Source of the DNA: Vulgatibacter incomptus
GTDB taxonomy: Bacteria; Myxococcota; Myxococcia; Myxococcales; Vulgatibacteraceae
Direction of reading: 5' to 3'
DNA length: 64,000 bases
NCBI RefSeq assembly: GCF_001263175.1
Contig: NZ_CP012332.1
Location: forward strand, 2,477,501 to 2,541,500
The notes under the pieces are model-generated. The model saw nothing but the letters and a program-made list of their open reading frames with translations, was not told the DNA's origin and did no database searches. This document shows, one piece after another, positions 53,052 to 63,636 of the stretch. The translations under genes and the position numbers were made by a program. How positions within the stretch are numbered: position 1 is the first letter of the stretch; each line of letters starts with the position of its first letter.

Positions 53052-53767
53052 GCGGCGCAGGCCTCCGCGCCGTACCGGGCGGCGTCCAGGGCACGGATCG
53101 TGGGCTCGTCGCCGCAGACCGCGCAGGAGGGGTCACGGCCCAGCTTCACGCCGCGGTCACGGCCGGTGAGGGCGTCGTGAACCAGGAGGAGGTCTCCTAC
53201 AGGGGCGCCCGACAGGATCGCGCCCGCCGCCGTCGCCATCCGCGCGCCCACGATTCCGCATAGCGCGCCGAGGACGCCGGCCTCGGCGCAGGAGGGGACC
53301 ACCCCCTCCGCAGGAGGCGCCTCGAACAGACAGCGGTAACATGAGGTAACCTTGGGCATGACAGCGAGCACTTGACCGGTGAAGCGGAGGATCCCGCCAT
53401 GGACCAGGGGCGTTCCCACGAGGACGCAGGCGTCGTTCACGAGAAAGCGCGTGGCGAAGTTGTCGCTGCCGTCAAGGACCACGTCGGCATCGCCCGCGAG
53501 GGCCTCTGCGTTCTCGACGGTGAGGCGCTCGCGGATCCCCTCCACGCGGGCGCCGGGTACGAGGGCGGCGAGCCGCTCGAGTGCGACGTCGACCTTGGGC
53601 CGGCCCACGTCTCGGGTGCGGAAGAGGAGCTGACGCTGCAGGTTGCTCAGCGAGACGACGTCGTCGTCGAACACGCGGAGCTCGACGCCCGAGCGGGCCA
53701 ACAGCGGCAAGGTCGCGCTCCCCAGCCCTCCCGCTCCAATCACCAGCGCCCGCTTCGTCCTGCCCAT
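53048..53767 (-). CDS. ThiF/MoeB-type E1-like adenylyltransferase
   Basis: This 239-residue protein has an intact nucleotide-binding core: 'ALVIGAGGLGSATLPLLARSG', 'VFDDDVVSLSNLQRQLLFRTRDVGRPKVD' and 'VLDGSDNFATRFLVNDACV'. Zinc Cys pairs appear as 'SCYRC' and 'CAVC', and 'VPSCAEAGVLGALCGIVG' is the crossover-loop region. It adenylates the C-terminus of a ubiquitin-like sulfur carrier. The N-terminal RYxRH helix is missing here and is found instead in the degenerate protein at 52160. No ThiS/MoaD gene is adjacent. It is the first gene of the trio. Confidence 0.86.
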   Translation of the reverse strand: MGRTKRALVIGAGGLGSATLPLLARSGVELRVFDDDVVSLSNLQRQLLFRTRDVGRPKVDVALERLAALVPGARVEGIRERLTVENAEALAGDADVVLDGSDNFATRFLVNDACVLVGTPLVHGGILRFTGQVLAVMPKVTSCYRCLFEAPPAEGVVPSCAEAGVLGALCGIVGARMATAAGAILSGAPVGDLLLVHDALTGRDRGVKLGRDPSCAVCGDEPTIRALDAARYGAEACAA

Positions 53768-53823
53768 CGGCGCGCATCCTACCGGTTCGCGGCGCCTTGA
53801 GAAAGCCGGGCGACGAGCGCGCG

Positions 53824-55119
53824 ATGGCGCATCCCGCTCGGGCCCTCACGAGCCCCCGTGCGCCGGTGTCGATCGATGCCGGCGATCGCGCGTCCACCGG
53901 GGTGCTTCCCGCGGACCTCCTCTCGAGCTGGCGGGAGCGACGCCTGGCGGCCCACTCGCGCACCCTCTCCTTCCTCCGGCTCGCCGCCATCATTGTCGGC
54001 GTCTGTGTCGCTGCCGTGCCCGGGTGGGCGGCGGCGCTCGGCCTCGACGGCGTCTCCTTCCGCCTCGTCCTCGGGGCGATGGTCGCCTACACGCTCGCGG
54101 CGGCTGCCGCGATTCCCCGAGGCGGCAGCGAACCCGGCCGGCTCTCCACCGCAGTCACCTACGCTGCCCTCTGCCTCGACGCCGCCGTCGCCGCCTACGT
54201 GATCGCGGCCACGGGCGGCCTCCGCTCGCCGCTGCTCGCGGTCCAGGTGGGGCTCGCCGCGAGCTTCGCCCTCCTCTTCCCGAGGCCGCTCCTGGCCGCG
54301 CCGGCGTTCCTCGTGCTTCCGGCCCTCGCGCGGATCGACCGGGCGCTGGGCACCACGGGCGGCTCGCTCTTCGAGATCCTCACCGTGGTGGGCTACGGCG
54401 CCCTCGACCTCGCGATCGTCCTCCTGATCGTGGAGGCGAACCGCCGCGAGGAGGAGCGCCTCGAGCAGCTCGTACGCCTCGAGCGCGCCTTGGGCGAGCT
54501 CGCCGTGGCCAACGAGCGCGCCCGCCTCTCCCGGGAGATCCACGACGGCCTCGGCGCGTCGCTCTCGAGCCTCTCGCTCCAGACCCAGTACCTGCTGCAG
54601 CTCTGTCCCGACGGCGCCCTCCGCGCCGAGATCGAGGAGCTCCGACTGGCGTCCGGCGACGCCCTCGAGGAGCTGCGCCACGCCCTCCACGTGATGCGCG
54701 GCGACTTCGATCTGGCCCGCGCGTCCCGCGAGCACTGCGCCGCCATCGAGCGCCGTTGCCGCCTGCCGATCCGCTTCGAGCAGGAGGGCGAGGCTCCCGC
54801 GGCCGGAGAGGCGGGCGAGCTACACCTCACCCTCTTCCGCCTGCTGCAGGAGGCGGTCTCGAACGCGGTGAAGCACGCGGGGCCGACCCGGATCGAGGTC
54901 CGACTCGCCTTCGCGCCGGGGTCGAGCTCGCTGACCGTGCGCGACGACGGCGCCGGCTTCGATCCCGACGCGCCCAAGGCGGGACACTACGGGCTCCGCG
55001 GCATGAGGGAGCGGGCAAAGCGCTGCGGTGGCGAGGTGTGGATCGAGAGCAGTCTGGGCGCGGGTGCGTGCGTCCGAGTCGAATTTCCCAATCGAGAGAG
55101 GCCGCCGGCGGCGGCGTGA
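53824..55119 (+). CDS. NarL-type membrane sensor histidine kinase
   Basis: This 431-residue kinase has about six membrane helices (residues 50-205) with almost no periplasmic loops. A coiled linker leads to a HisKA_3 domain with His240 in 'ARLSREIHDGLGASLSSLSLQTQYL'. The ATPase domain has the N-box 'LLQEAVSNAVKHAGPTRI' and G-box 'VRDDGAGFDPDAPKAGHYGLRGMRERAKRCGG'. It sits 15 bp before its probable response regulator. The input is unknown, perhaps a membrane or intracellular signal. Confidence 0.9.
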   Translation: MAHPARALTSPRAPVSIDAGDRASTGVLPADLLSSWRERRLAAHSRTLSFLRLAAIIVGVCVAAVPGWAAALGLDGVSFRLVLGAMVAYTLAAAAAIPRGGSEPGRLSTAVTYAALCLDAAVAAYVIAATGGLRSPLLAVQVGLAASFALLFPRPLLAAPAFLVLPALARIDRALGTTGGSLFEILTVVGYGALDLAIVLLIVEANRREEERLEQLVRLERALGELAVANERARLSREIHDGLGASLSSLSLQTQYLLQLCPDGALRAEIEELRLASGDALEELRHALHVMRGDFDLARASREHCAAIERRCRLPIRFEQEGEAPAAGEAGELHLTLFRLLQEAVSNAVKHAGPTRIEVRLAFAPGSSSLTVRDDGAGFDPDAPKAGHYGLRGMRERAKRCGGEVWIESSLGAGACVRVEFPNRERPPAAA

Positions 55120-55134
55120 GAGGAGACGAAAGCG

Positions 55135-55800
55135 ATGAGCGATCCCATCCGCGTGCTGGTCGTCGAGGACCAGCCCAAGATCCTGGAGCCGCTGCTCAAG
55201 CTCCTCGGCGGATTTCCCACCGTGTCGATCGTCGGCGCGGCCCGGAGCGGCGAGGAGGCACTCGAGGAGGCCGCACGGCTGCGCCCCCAGGTGGTCCTCT
55301 GCGACCTCGGCCTGCCCGGGATCAGCGGGATCGACGTGACCCGCGTGCTCAAATCGCGCCCGGAGCCCACGGAGGTCCTCGTGTTCACGGTCTTCGAGGA
55401 GGAGGAGAAGGTCCTCGCCGCGATCCAGGCCGGCGCGTCGGGCTACCTCCTCAAAGGCGCACCGGCTGCCAAGGTCGTCGAGGCAATCGAGGAGGTGCAC
55501 GCCGGGGGCACGGTGATCCAGCCTTCCCTGGCCCGCAAGCTCCTCGGGCACTTCCGCGCGCCGGTCGATGAGCCCGCGCCGCCGCCGGCGAACGAAGAGG
55601 GCCCGAACCTCTCGCCGCGGGAGACCGAGATCCTCCAGCTCATCGCGAAGGGGCTGACCAACCCCGAGGTCGCCGAGATCCTCTCGCTCTCCCGTTCCAC
55701 CATCCGTACGCACCTCGAGCACATCTACATGAAGCTCGAGGTCACGAACCGGGTCGAGGCCGTGACCGAAGGCCTCCGCAAGCGCCTGATCGAAGCATGA
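55135..55800 (+). CDS. NarL/LuxR-type response regulator
   Basis: This 221-residue protein has a receiver domain with phospho-acceptor Asp57 in 'PQVVLCDLGLPGISGIDV' and a C-terminal LuxR HTH 'LSPRETEILQLIAKGLTNPEVAEILSLSRSTIRTHLEHIYMKLEVTNRVEA' (about 157-207). The GGAG RBS lies before the ATG. It forms an operon with the kinase just upstream. Targets are not evident. Confidence 0.93.
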   Translation: MSDPIRVLVVEDQPKILEPLLKLLGGFPTVSIVGAARSGEEALEEAARLRPQVVLCDLGLPGISGIDVTRVLKSRPEPTEVLVFTVFEEEEKVLAAIQAGASGYLLKGAPAAKVVEAIEEVHAGGTVIQPSLARKLLGHFRAPVDEPAPPPANEEGPNLSPRETEILQLIAKGLTNPEVAEILSLSRSTIRTHLEHIYMKLEVTNRVEAVTEGLRKRLIEA

Positions 55801-55815
55801 GGCCTCGCGGCGACT

Positions 55816-56439
55816 CTAGAAAAGCGCCCCCAGCCTCAGGGTGACCGCGAGTTCGTCGCCCGTGCGGCCGGGCGTGCCGTCGCGGAAGACGAAGTCGTAG
55901 GTCGCGCGGAGACCGACCGTGAAGTACCGGAGCGTCAGATCGGAGCCGATGCCCAGAGGCACCCTGAAGAAGGTGCCCGGCTGGATTTCGTCGGCTGCCT
56001 CCGTGCCGACCAGCCGCCGATGGGTGAGCCCAAGGCCCGCGAGGACGTAGGGCGCCGCCGGCCAGTCGAAGGGATAGACCAGTGCCGCGGAATATCCTCC
56101 GTTCTCCACCGCCGCCAGGTTCGCACCGGTCGGGAGCTCCACGGTGAAGACGGAGCCTGAGTAGCCCGCCTCGAGGCCAATGGTCGGGATTGGCCCCCAA
56201 CTGACGCTCAGGCCGAAGGACGCGCCAGCGTTCAGCTCCTTCGAGCTCGGGAACGCGATCACGCCACCGGCGAGCTGGACGAGGATGCGGCGATCGGGCC
56301 GCGCGGCCCGGGCGCCCGAAGGGACCGCGACGAACATCAGCGCCGCGAGCGCGACGAGACGCGGAAGCGCCCCGCCCTCGGTCCACCGGGACGCCCCCCG
56401 GCAGGGCACACGGCGACCCGAGGCCATGCCGCTCCGCAT
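55816..56439 (-). CDS. outer-membrane beta-barrel protein
   Basis: This is about 207 residues with a signal-like segment 'LPRLVALAALMFVAVPSGARA'. The mature part shows barrel strands ('ILVQLAGGVIAF', 'SFGLSVSWGPIPTIGLEAGYSG', 'APYVLAGLGLTHRRLVG', 'YFTVGLRATYDFVFRDG') and a terminal 'LAVTLRLGALF' ending in Phe, as outer-membrane proteins do. The start is uncertain between ATGs at 56460, 56439 and 56427. No specific family is recognised. Confidence 0.7.
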   Translation of the reverse strand: MRSGMASGRRVPCRGASRWTEGGALPRLVALAALMFVAVPSGARAARPDRRILVQLAGGVIAFPSSKELNAGASFGLSVSWGPIPTIGLEAGYSGSVFTVELPTGANLAAVENGGYSAALVYPFDWPAAPYVLAGLGLTHRRLVGTEAADEIQPGTFFRVPLGIGSDLTLRYFTVGLRATYDFVFRDGTPGRTGDELAVTLRLGALF

Positions 56440-56638
56440 CGGTCGACCGCGCTCCACCATCGAAAGCAATGGCCACGCGGGAACCGCTGGGCACCCTGGA
56501 CCGAAGGTGCACACGCGCCAGGTCGCTTGGTGTCGCTCCGAAACGTCCTGGCGTGTGCAGATCGAAACGCCGCGCCCTTCCTTCGGGTCGGATTCGGCCC
56601 CATCTTCCGGCCTCGATCGCGTTCGAAGGGAGCACGCC

Positions 56639-57079
56639 ATGGAGACCTCCGCCGAACGAGCCGCCCGCCCGAGGTCGTCGCCGGAGACCACCCTGGGGGG
56701 CGAGCTCCGCTCCGCGATCGACGCCGTCGGTCGCCTCGTCCGCGATCACATCGACCTGGCGAAGCTCGAGATCCGCGAAGAGGCCAAGAAGGCCTCGATC
56801 GACGTGGGGCTGGGCCTTGCGGCCATCCCATTCGGGCTCGCGGCGCTGATCATGCTCGACGTCGCCCTCGCGATCGGGCTCTCGAGCTGGGTCCACGGAG
56901 CGTGGGCCTTCCTGATCGTCGGAGGGCTCAACCTGATCATCGGCGGCGGGCTCGGGACCTTCTCGGCGGCGCGGCTGAGCCGCAAACGCCGGCTCGAGGC
57001 GCTCGAGGCGGAGCTCGACAACAATCGGAGCTTCGCGGCGCAGCTCCGGTCCCGGCTCCGCGCCGGACGGCTCCGGTAG
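56639..57079 (+). CDS. holin-X/YqjE-like two-helix membrane protein
   Basis: This 146-residue protein starts [20 protein letters not shown] at the ATG at 56639 after GGGAG. An amphipathic N-terminal part ('[32 protein letters not shown]') precedes two membrane helices ('[23 protein letters not shown]', '[20 protein letters not shown]'). This is the layout of the phage holin superfamily III / YqjE domain proteins, which are mostly chromosomal and not phage related. No phage genes are near. Function unknown. Confidence 0.75.
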   Translation: METSAERAARPRSSPETTLGGELRSAIDAVGRLVRDHIDLAKLEIREEAKKASIDVGLGLAAIPFGLAALIMLDVALAIGLSSWVHGAWAFLIVGGLNLIIGGGLGTFSAARLSRKRRLEALEAELDNNRSFAAQLRSRLRAGRLR

Positions 57080-57217
57080 GAGCGCTCGCTCTGCCTCGAA
57101 ACGCGAACGGCGCGCCCGCCCTCCTCGCCCAAACTTCGGGCGATCGAGCGCGAGCACGCCGTTCGAGACGCTTCGAGCCGGCGACCGCGAGCGGCCGCCA
57201 ACCTCTCCGCCATCCAG

Positions 57218-58183
57218 TTACTTCGCGGCCTTGATGGCCTCCTGGAGCTGGGGCGCGATCTGGAAGAGGTCGCCGACCAGACCGTAGTCGGCGATCTGGA
57301 AGATCGGCGCGTCCGGATCCTTGTTCACCGCGACGATGACCTTCGAGCCCTTCATGCCGGCGATGTGCTGGATCGCGCCGGAGATGCCGAGGGCGATGTA
57401 GAGCTCGGGGGCCACGGTCTTGCCGGTCTGGCCGACCTGGTAGTCGTTGGGCACCCAGCCCGCGTCCACCACGGCGCGAGACGCACCCACGGCGGCGCCC
57501 AGCTCGTCGGCGAGGCCGTCCACGGGCTTGAAATCGCCCTTGGTGCCACGGCCGCCGGAGACGACCACCCGGGCCTCGGTGAGCTCGGGGCGGGCGCTCT
57601 TCACCTGGCGGAACTCCACGAAGCGGGTCTTCGGCGCGCCCAGGTCGGGGAGCGCGAAGGCCTGCACCGGGGCGGCGGCCGCCGCCTTCTGCGCCGCAGG
57701 GAACTCGGTGGTGCGGATGGTGAGGAGCTTCACCGGAGTGGAGATCTCCACTTCGGCGATCACCGAGCCGGCCCACATCGGACGCTTGAAGAGCACCTCG
57801 GCGCCGTTGCCGCCGAAGCCGAGCACGTCGGAGGCCATGCCGGCGGAGAGCCGGGCGGCCACGCGGGGCAGGACGTCCTTTCCAATCGAAGTGGAAGCGG
57901 AGACCACGAAAGCGGCGCCCGAGTCCTTGGCGGCCTTCTCGATGGCCTTCGACCACGTCTCGGCGAGGGCGTGCTCCACCTTCGCGTCGTCGGCGGCCCA
58001 GACCTCGGCAGGACCGTGAGCGGCGAGCTCCGCCGCCGCAGCGCCGATCCCCTTGCCGAGGAGGAGCGCGATCACCTTGCCGCCGGAGCGGCCGGCGAGC
58101 TGCTGCCCTGCCGCGAGGGCGTGGAGCGATGCCTTCTTCAGCTTGCCTTCGAGCTGCTCGGCGATGACCAGTACGTTCGACAT
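57218..58183 (-). CDS. etfA: electron transfer flavoprotein, alpha subunit
   Basis: This 321-residue FAD-binding subunit carries electrons from acyl-CoA dehydrogenases to ETF:quinone oxidoreductase. The FAD domain reads '[67 protein letters not shown]' (about 185-255) and closes with '[14 protein letters not shown]'. The RBS GGAGG precedes the ATG. It is the last gene of the tetR-acd-etfB-etfA operon. Confidence 0.95.
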   Translation of the reverse strand: MSNVLVIAEQLEGKLKKASLHALAAGQQLAGRSGGKVIALLLGKGIGAAAAELAAHGPAEVWAADDAKVEHALAETWSKAIEKAAKDSGAAFVVSASTSIGKDVLPRVAARLSAGMASDVLGFGGNGAEVLFKRPMWAGSVIAEVEISTPVKLLTIRTTEFPAAQKAAAAAPVQAFALPDLGAPKTRFVEFRQVKSARPELTEARVVVSGGRGTKGDFKPVDGLADELGAAVGASRAVVDAGWVPNDYQVGQTGKTVAPELYIALGISGAIQHIAGMKGSKVIVAVNKDPDAPIFQIADYGLVGDLFQIAPQLQEAIKAAK

Positions 58184-58216
58184 CTTGTACCTCCTACTTT
58201 CACTAAGCCGAGCTGG

Positions 58217-59011
<795 letters not shown>

Positions 59012-59091
59012 TGCTGGCCTCCTCTAAGACCCAAACGCTCGTTCCGAGCTGGTATCGCGGCACCGGGAGATAAGGCCGCGGGTTTGCTGAA

Positions 59092-60231
<1,140 letters not shown>

Positions 60232-60251
60232 GTTCCGTTCTCCTTTGGTTT

Positions 60252-60866
60252 TCAGGTCCCTGCTGCGAGGCCACGGGCGAAGAGCTCGGCGAGCTGCTCC
60301 GCGTTCTTTTCCAGATCGAAGCGCCGACCGCCCAACAGCCACGAGAGCGCCACCTCGTCCAGGGCGCCGAAGATGGCGCGGCGGAGCGAGCGGGTGTCCA
60401 CGCCAGCCCGCACGCTCCCGTCGGCGGCCCCGGCCTCGATGATCCGGCCGAGGATGTCGAGGTAGGAGGCGAAGCCGGCGGCCTTGTGGGCCTTCACCAG
60501 CCGCGCAGACTGGCGAAGCTCGACGATCAGGACCTGCGCCAGGGCGGGCCGCTCCTGCACCATCCGCAGGTGGGTGCGAACGAAGGTGCGGAGCTGCTCG
60601 AGGGCGCCGTCGGTCTTGGCCAGCTCGGCGGACATCAGGGCGTTCAGCTCGACCATCCGCTCCTCGAAGAGGCAGGCGAGCAGATCGTCCTTGTTCTTGA
60701 AGTAGAGGTAGATGGTACCGTCGGCGACGCCGGCCTCCCGAGCGACCTCCGCCACCGTCGCGAGGTGGAAGCCCTTCTCGGCGAAGACGCGGATCGCGGC
60801 GTCGACGATGCGGGCGCGCTTGTCGCCCTTCGCCTGCTCACGTGCGCTGATCGTCCCGTCTGCCAC
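60252..60866 (-). CDS. TetR-family regulator of fatty-acid oxidation (FadR-like)
   Basis: This 204-residue repressor has a TetR HTH 'RARIVDAAIRVFAEKGFHLATVAEVAREAGVADGTIYLYFKNKDDLL' and an all-helical ligand domain. I place the start at the GTG at 60866, behind AGAGGA. An in-frame ATG at 60896 lacks an RBS and would lie upstream of the transcription start predicted from TTGACG-N17-TATCTG. The gene heads an operon with acyl-CoA dehydrogenase and etfBA. The perfect operator over its promoter has the Bacillus FadR consensus, so it probably represses the operon and is released by long-chain acyl-CoA (family knowledge plus inference). Confidence 0.87.
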   Translation of the reverse strand: MADGTISAREQAKGDKRARIVDAAIRVFAEKGFHLATVAEVAREAGVADGTIYLYFKNKDDLLACLFEERMVELNALMSAELAKTDGALEQLRTFVRTHLRMVQERPALAQVLIVELRQSARLVKAHKAAGFASYLDILGRIIEAGAADGSVRAGVDTRSLRRAIFGALDEVALSWLLGGRRFDLEKNAEQLAELFARGLAAGT

Positions 60867-60881
60867 CGGCCTCGAATCCTC

Positions 60882-60899
60882 TGAATGAAGGCTCATTCA
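60882..60899 (-). promoter_or_regulatory. FadR-type operator TGAATGA-N4-TCATTCA
   Basis: A perfect inverted repeat TGAATGA AGGC TCATTCA, extended by a C/G pair on each side, overlaps the predicted -10 box and transcription start of the tetR-acd-etfBA operon. It matches the published type of FadR site from Bacillus. Confidence 0.85.
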
Positions 60900-60926
60900 G
60901 ATACCGGTGCGGCCCCGCGTCGTCAA
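60898..60926 (-). promoter_or_regulatory. sigma-70-type promoter of the fatty-acid oxidation operon
   Basis: On the minus strand TTGACG, a 17-base spacer and TATCTG are visible. The start would fall near 60891, inside the operator, with a leader of about 25 bases to the GTG at 60866. Confidence 0.6.
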
Positions 60927-61110
60927 GCGCCGCGGCGGACCGTGGAAGCAAGCGGCCCCTTTGCTGTTTCCCGGATTGCAGTGAAACGATCCCCGGCTCG
61001 AGGAGCAATCAGCGCACACCGAGGAGACGGTCCCATCACAAATGGAGCGACGAATCGAACCGGACGACCTAGTATGTGACGATCGCCGAGCATACCGGGG
61101 CCGCTCGCGC

Positions 61111-61126
61111 TGGCGCTTCTTTGGCA
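61111..61126 (+). promoter_or_regulatory. candidate sigma-54 promoter of the propeller lipoprotein
   Basis: TGGCGC-N5-TGGCA has GG and GC dinucleotides at the -24/-12 spacing, with one mismatch to consensus in each half. It lies 60 bases before the ATG at 61187. The rest of the gap 60927-61186 shows nothing else I recognise. Confidence 0.4.
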
Positions 61127-61186
61127 AGAGCGCTTCCGATGCTCGACCATTTCCGTTCTCGGTTCATCGCGACAAAGGGATCTTCC

Positions 61187-63505
61187 ATGACGTCGGTTCG
61201 TTGGATCTTCGCTTTCTCGACGTGCCTTGCCCTACTTTCGTCCTGCGCCTCCGATGGGCCTGGAACGACCGATCCAGGCGAGCTCGCCGTGCGGCTCACC
61301 GTCGATCTGGCGCCCGATGGAGACGGCGCCTTCCATGCCAACGGGAAGGTGGGCTTCTCCGTCGAAGTCGAAGGATCACCCGACTCCGTCGAGCTCCTCG
61401 GCAACGGCAAGCCCTTGCTCTCAGCCGACCCTTCCCGTCCGTTCGATTGGGACACGACGGCGGACGCGGAGGGGGTCTATACGGTCCAGGCCGTGGCGCG
61501 GCGTGATGGCCTCTGGGCCGCGAGCGAGCGGCTTAAGGTCGTCGTCGATCGAACCCCGCCTACTGCCCTGCTTCGCTCTCCCGCTCCGGGAGCCGTGGTC
61601 GCGGAGGGCTTCACCGTCGAAGTGGTGTTTTCGGAGCCCGTCCTTCCGCCGACCATCGATGGAGCGTCGGTCCGCCTGACCGCCGGGGGAACCGAGGTCC
61701 CGGCCTCGCGCATGCTCTCGTTCGACGGCAAGCTCCTCAGCATCGGTTCTTCGGCGAGGCTGGAGGGGACCGTCGAGATTGCGCTGGAGCTCTCCGACCG
61801 GATCTCCGACCTCGCCGGGAACGCGCTCTCCCCCGTGCGCTGGACGTGGATCTCGCCGCCCGATCGCGTGGAGCTGAAGGTCCTCGGCGCCACGAGCTCC
61901 TTCGTCTATGCCAATCGCCTCGTCGAATTCCAGCTCTCCTACACCGGGAGCCCCGACGAGCTCGCGCTGGTACGAAGTGGAAGCCTCTGGCAGGAGCTTT
62001 CGGGCGATTCCTTCACGTGGGACGTGACGGATGTGCCGGACGGTGAGTTCAAAATCTCCGGGATGGCGACCTATGGCGGTCGCCAGGTCCTCAGCGATCC
62101 CATCACGGTCCGCGTCGATCACCAGCGGCCGACGGCAACCCCGACGAGCCCACTCGAGGTGTGGCCGACAGGCCCCTCGACCCTGCGGATCGACTTTTCC
62201 AAGGACATCCTCCCGGCTTCGATCACGGAGGCGTCGGTGCGGACCGAGTCCGAGCGCGGGTCGTCGATTCGAGCGACCGCATCGCTCGAATGGAACAGAA
62301 CCACGATGACCGTCTCGATCGAGGGCGTCGAGGTCGCAGACCGGCTTACCCTTCACCTCACGGACTCCATCACGGATAAGGCCGGAAACCCCCTCGTGCC
62401 CGCCACCTTCCAGTTCGTCGCCTCCGCTTGGAACACGGTGGGGGGGAGGCTCGTCGCCCAGGACAAGCGGGGCTTTGGGTCCACCATCACCGCCCGCTCG
62501 GGCGGTCGGCCTATCGTGGCCTGGACAGAACGGGTGGGCAGGGCGAGCTCAACCGGCGTCGTGCGCATGAGGCAGTGGAGTGGCAGCTCGTGGACCCCGA
62601 TGCCCGAGCCCACCGGCGCGCGCTCCTTCGAGCCGGTGCTGGCGTCGACCTCCGACCATCGGCCGGTCGTCGCATGGACCGAGCGCTCGGATCAGATCGG
62701 ACTGGGCTCCCAGCTCTACGTCAGCACGTGGGATGGTTCGAGCTGGCAGCCCCTCGGCGACTCGAGCCTGAACATCGATCCCGGCTTCGACGCCAAGGAG
62801 CCGGCGCTGGCCCTCGACGACTCGGACAGGCCAGTCGTAGCGTGGCGGCAGCAGGTGAACGGCAGCCCTTCGGGGTTCGGCGATACCCATGTATTCGTGA
62901 AGCGCTGGACCGGATCGGAGTGGGAGCAGCTAGGGACGAGCGCGCTGGCGACCGATGGATCGAGCATCAGTGTCTCTGTCGCGGTCGACGCGGAGGGCTC
63001 GCCCGTGGTGGCCTGGTCCCAGGGCGGCCTGCAGGTTCGGCGGTGGGATGGGGAGGCGTGGGTCCCGGTGGGGAGCGGACCGTCGGCGCCGAACGCGTCC
63101 TTGCCCAAGCTCGTAACGGATCCAGCGGGCGGCCTCGTGCTCGCGTGGATCGAGTCAGGCACCGGCTGGACCTCTCTCATCCAGGCGAGACGATGGAACG
63201 GCTCGGAGTGGAATCTGCTCGGCGACGGGCCGGTGAATGTCGCAGGCAGAAGTTGGATTGGCACACTGTCCCTGGCGCTCGATCCCGCGGGCAAGCCCAT
63301 CCTCGCGTGGGGCGAGAATCGCGGGCACACCGGATACCTCTATCTCGCGCGATGGGACGGGAGCACCTGGACAGACGTGGGGACCGAGGGCTACACCTAC
63401 GGGGAACTCTGGCAAGGGCTTTCCCTCGCGATGGACGGTGAGCGGCCTCTTGTCGCCCTCGGGCTCGGCGACGGCACGATCCTGGTCCGCAGTCCAGTGC
63501 GCTGA
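61187..63505 (+). CDS. lipoprotein with Ig-like domains and seven-repeat propeller
   Basis: This 772-residue protein starts MTSVRWIFAFSTCLALLSSC with a lipobox Cys at about 20. The RBS AAGGGA lies before the ATG at 61187. Residues about 35-440 are Ig-like segments of the 'DRTPPTALLRSPAPGAVV', 'VEVVFSEPVLPPTIDGASVRL' and 'DLAGNALSP' kind, found twice. From about 450 on come seven blocks ending in P-x-(V/L)-A-W and containing 'WDGSSWxxLG', consistent with a seven-bladed propeller. It is a surface or periplasmic protein of unknown ligand and is monocistronic. Confidence 0.82.
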   Translation: MTSVRWIFAFSTCLALLSSCASDGPGTTDPGELAVRLTVDLAPDGDGAFHANGKVGFSVEVEGSPDSVELLGNGKPLLSADPSRPFDWDTTADAEGVYTVQAVARRDGLWAASERLKVVVDRTPPTALLRSPAPGAVVAEGFTVEVVFSEPVLPPTIDGASVRLTAGGTEVPASRMLSFDGKLLSIGSSARLEGTVEIALELSDRISDLAGNALSPVRWTWISPPDRVELKVLGATSSFVYANRLVEFQLSYTGSPDELALVRSGSLWQELSGDSFTWDVTDVPDGEFKISGMATYGGRQVLSDPITVRVDHQRPTATPTSPLEVWPTGPSTLRIDFSKDILPASITEASVRTESERGSSIRATASLEWNRTTMTVSIEGVEVADRLTLHLTDSITDKAGNPLVPATFQFVASAWNTVGGRLVAQDKRGFGSTITARSGGRPIVAWTERVGRASSTGVVRMRQWSGSSWTPMPEPTGARSFEPVLASTSDHRPVVAWTERSDQIGLGSQLYVSTWDGSSWQPLGDSSLNIDPGFDAKEPALALDDSDRPVVAWRQQVNGSPSGFGDTHVFVKRWTGSEWEQLGTSALATDGSSISVSVAVDAEGSPVVAWSQGGLQVRRWDGEAWVPVGSGPSAPNASLPKLVTDPAGGLVLAWIESGTGWTSLIQARRWNGSEWNLLGDGPVNVAGRSWIGTLSLALDPAGKPILAWGENRGHTGYLYLARWDGSTWTDVGTEGYTYGELWQGLSLAMDGERPLVALGLGDGTILVRSPVR

Positions 63506-63636
63506 CCAGCAACTCGGAGCGTGGTGGAGATCTGAGGTGGAGCGCTTGCGACGCTCCACCTCGCGCTGGGCTTGATCCGCCCTCGTGAGCTGGGGCAACT
63601 CCCACACCGGGTTCGCCAGCGGGCAGCGTCCCCAAC

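Noticed and set aside
56639-57079. Phage remnant suggested by the holin-like protein
   Set aside because: Proteins of this layout are common chromosomal membrane proteins, and no other phage gene is near.
57098-57178. CGAACGGCG / CGCCGTTCG inverted repeat between the holin-like gene and etfA as a terminator
   Set aside because: The arms are more than 40 bases apart and no T tract follows on either strand.
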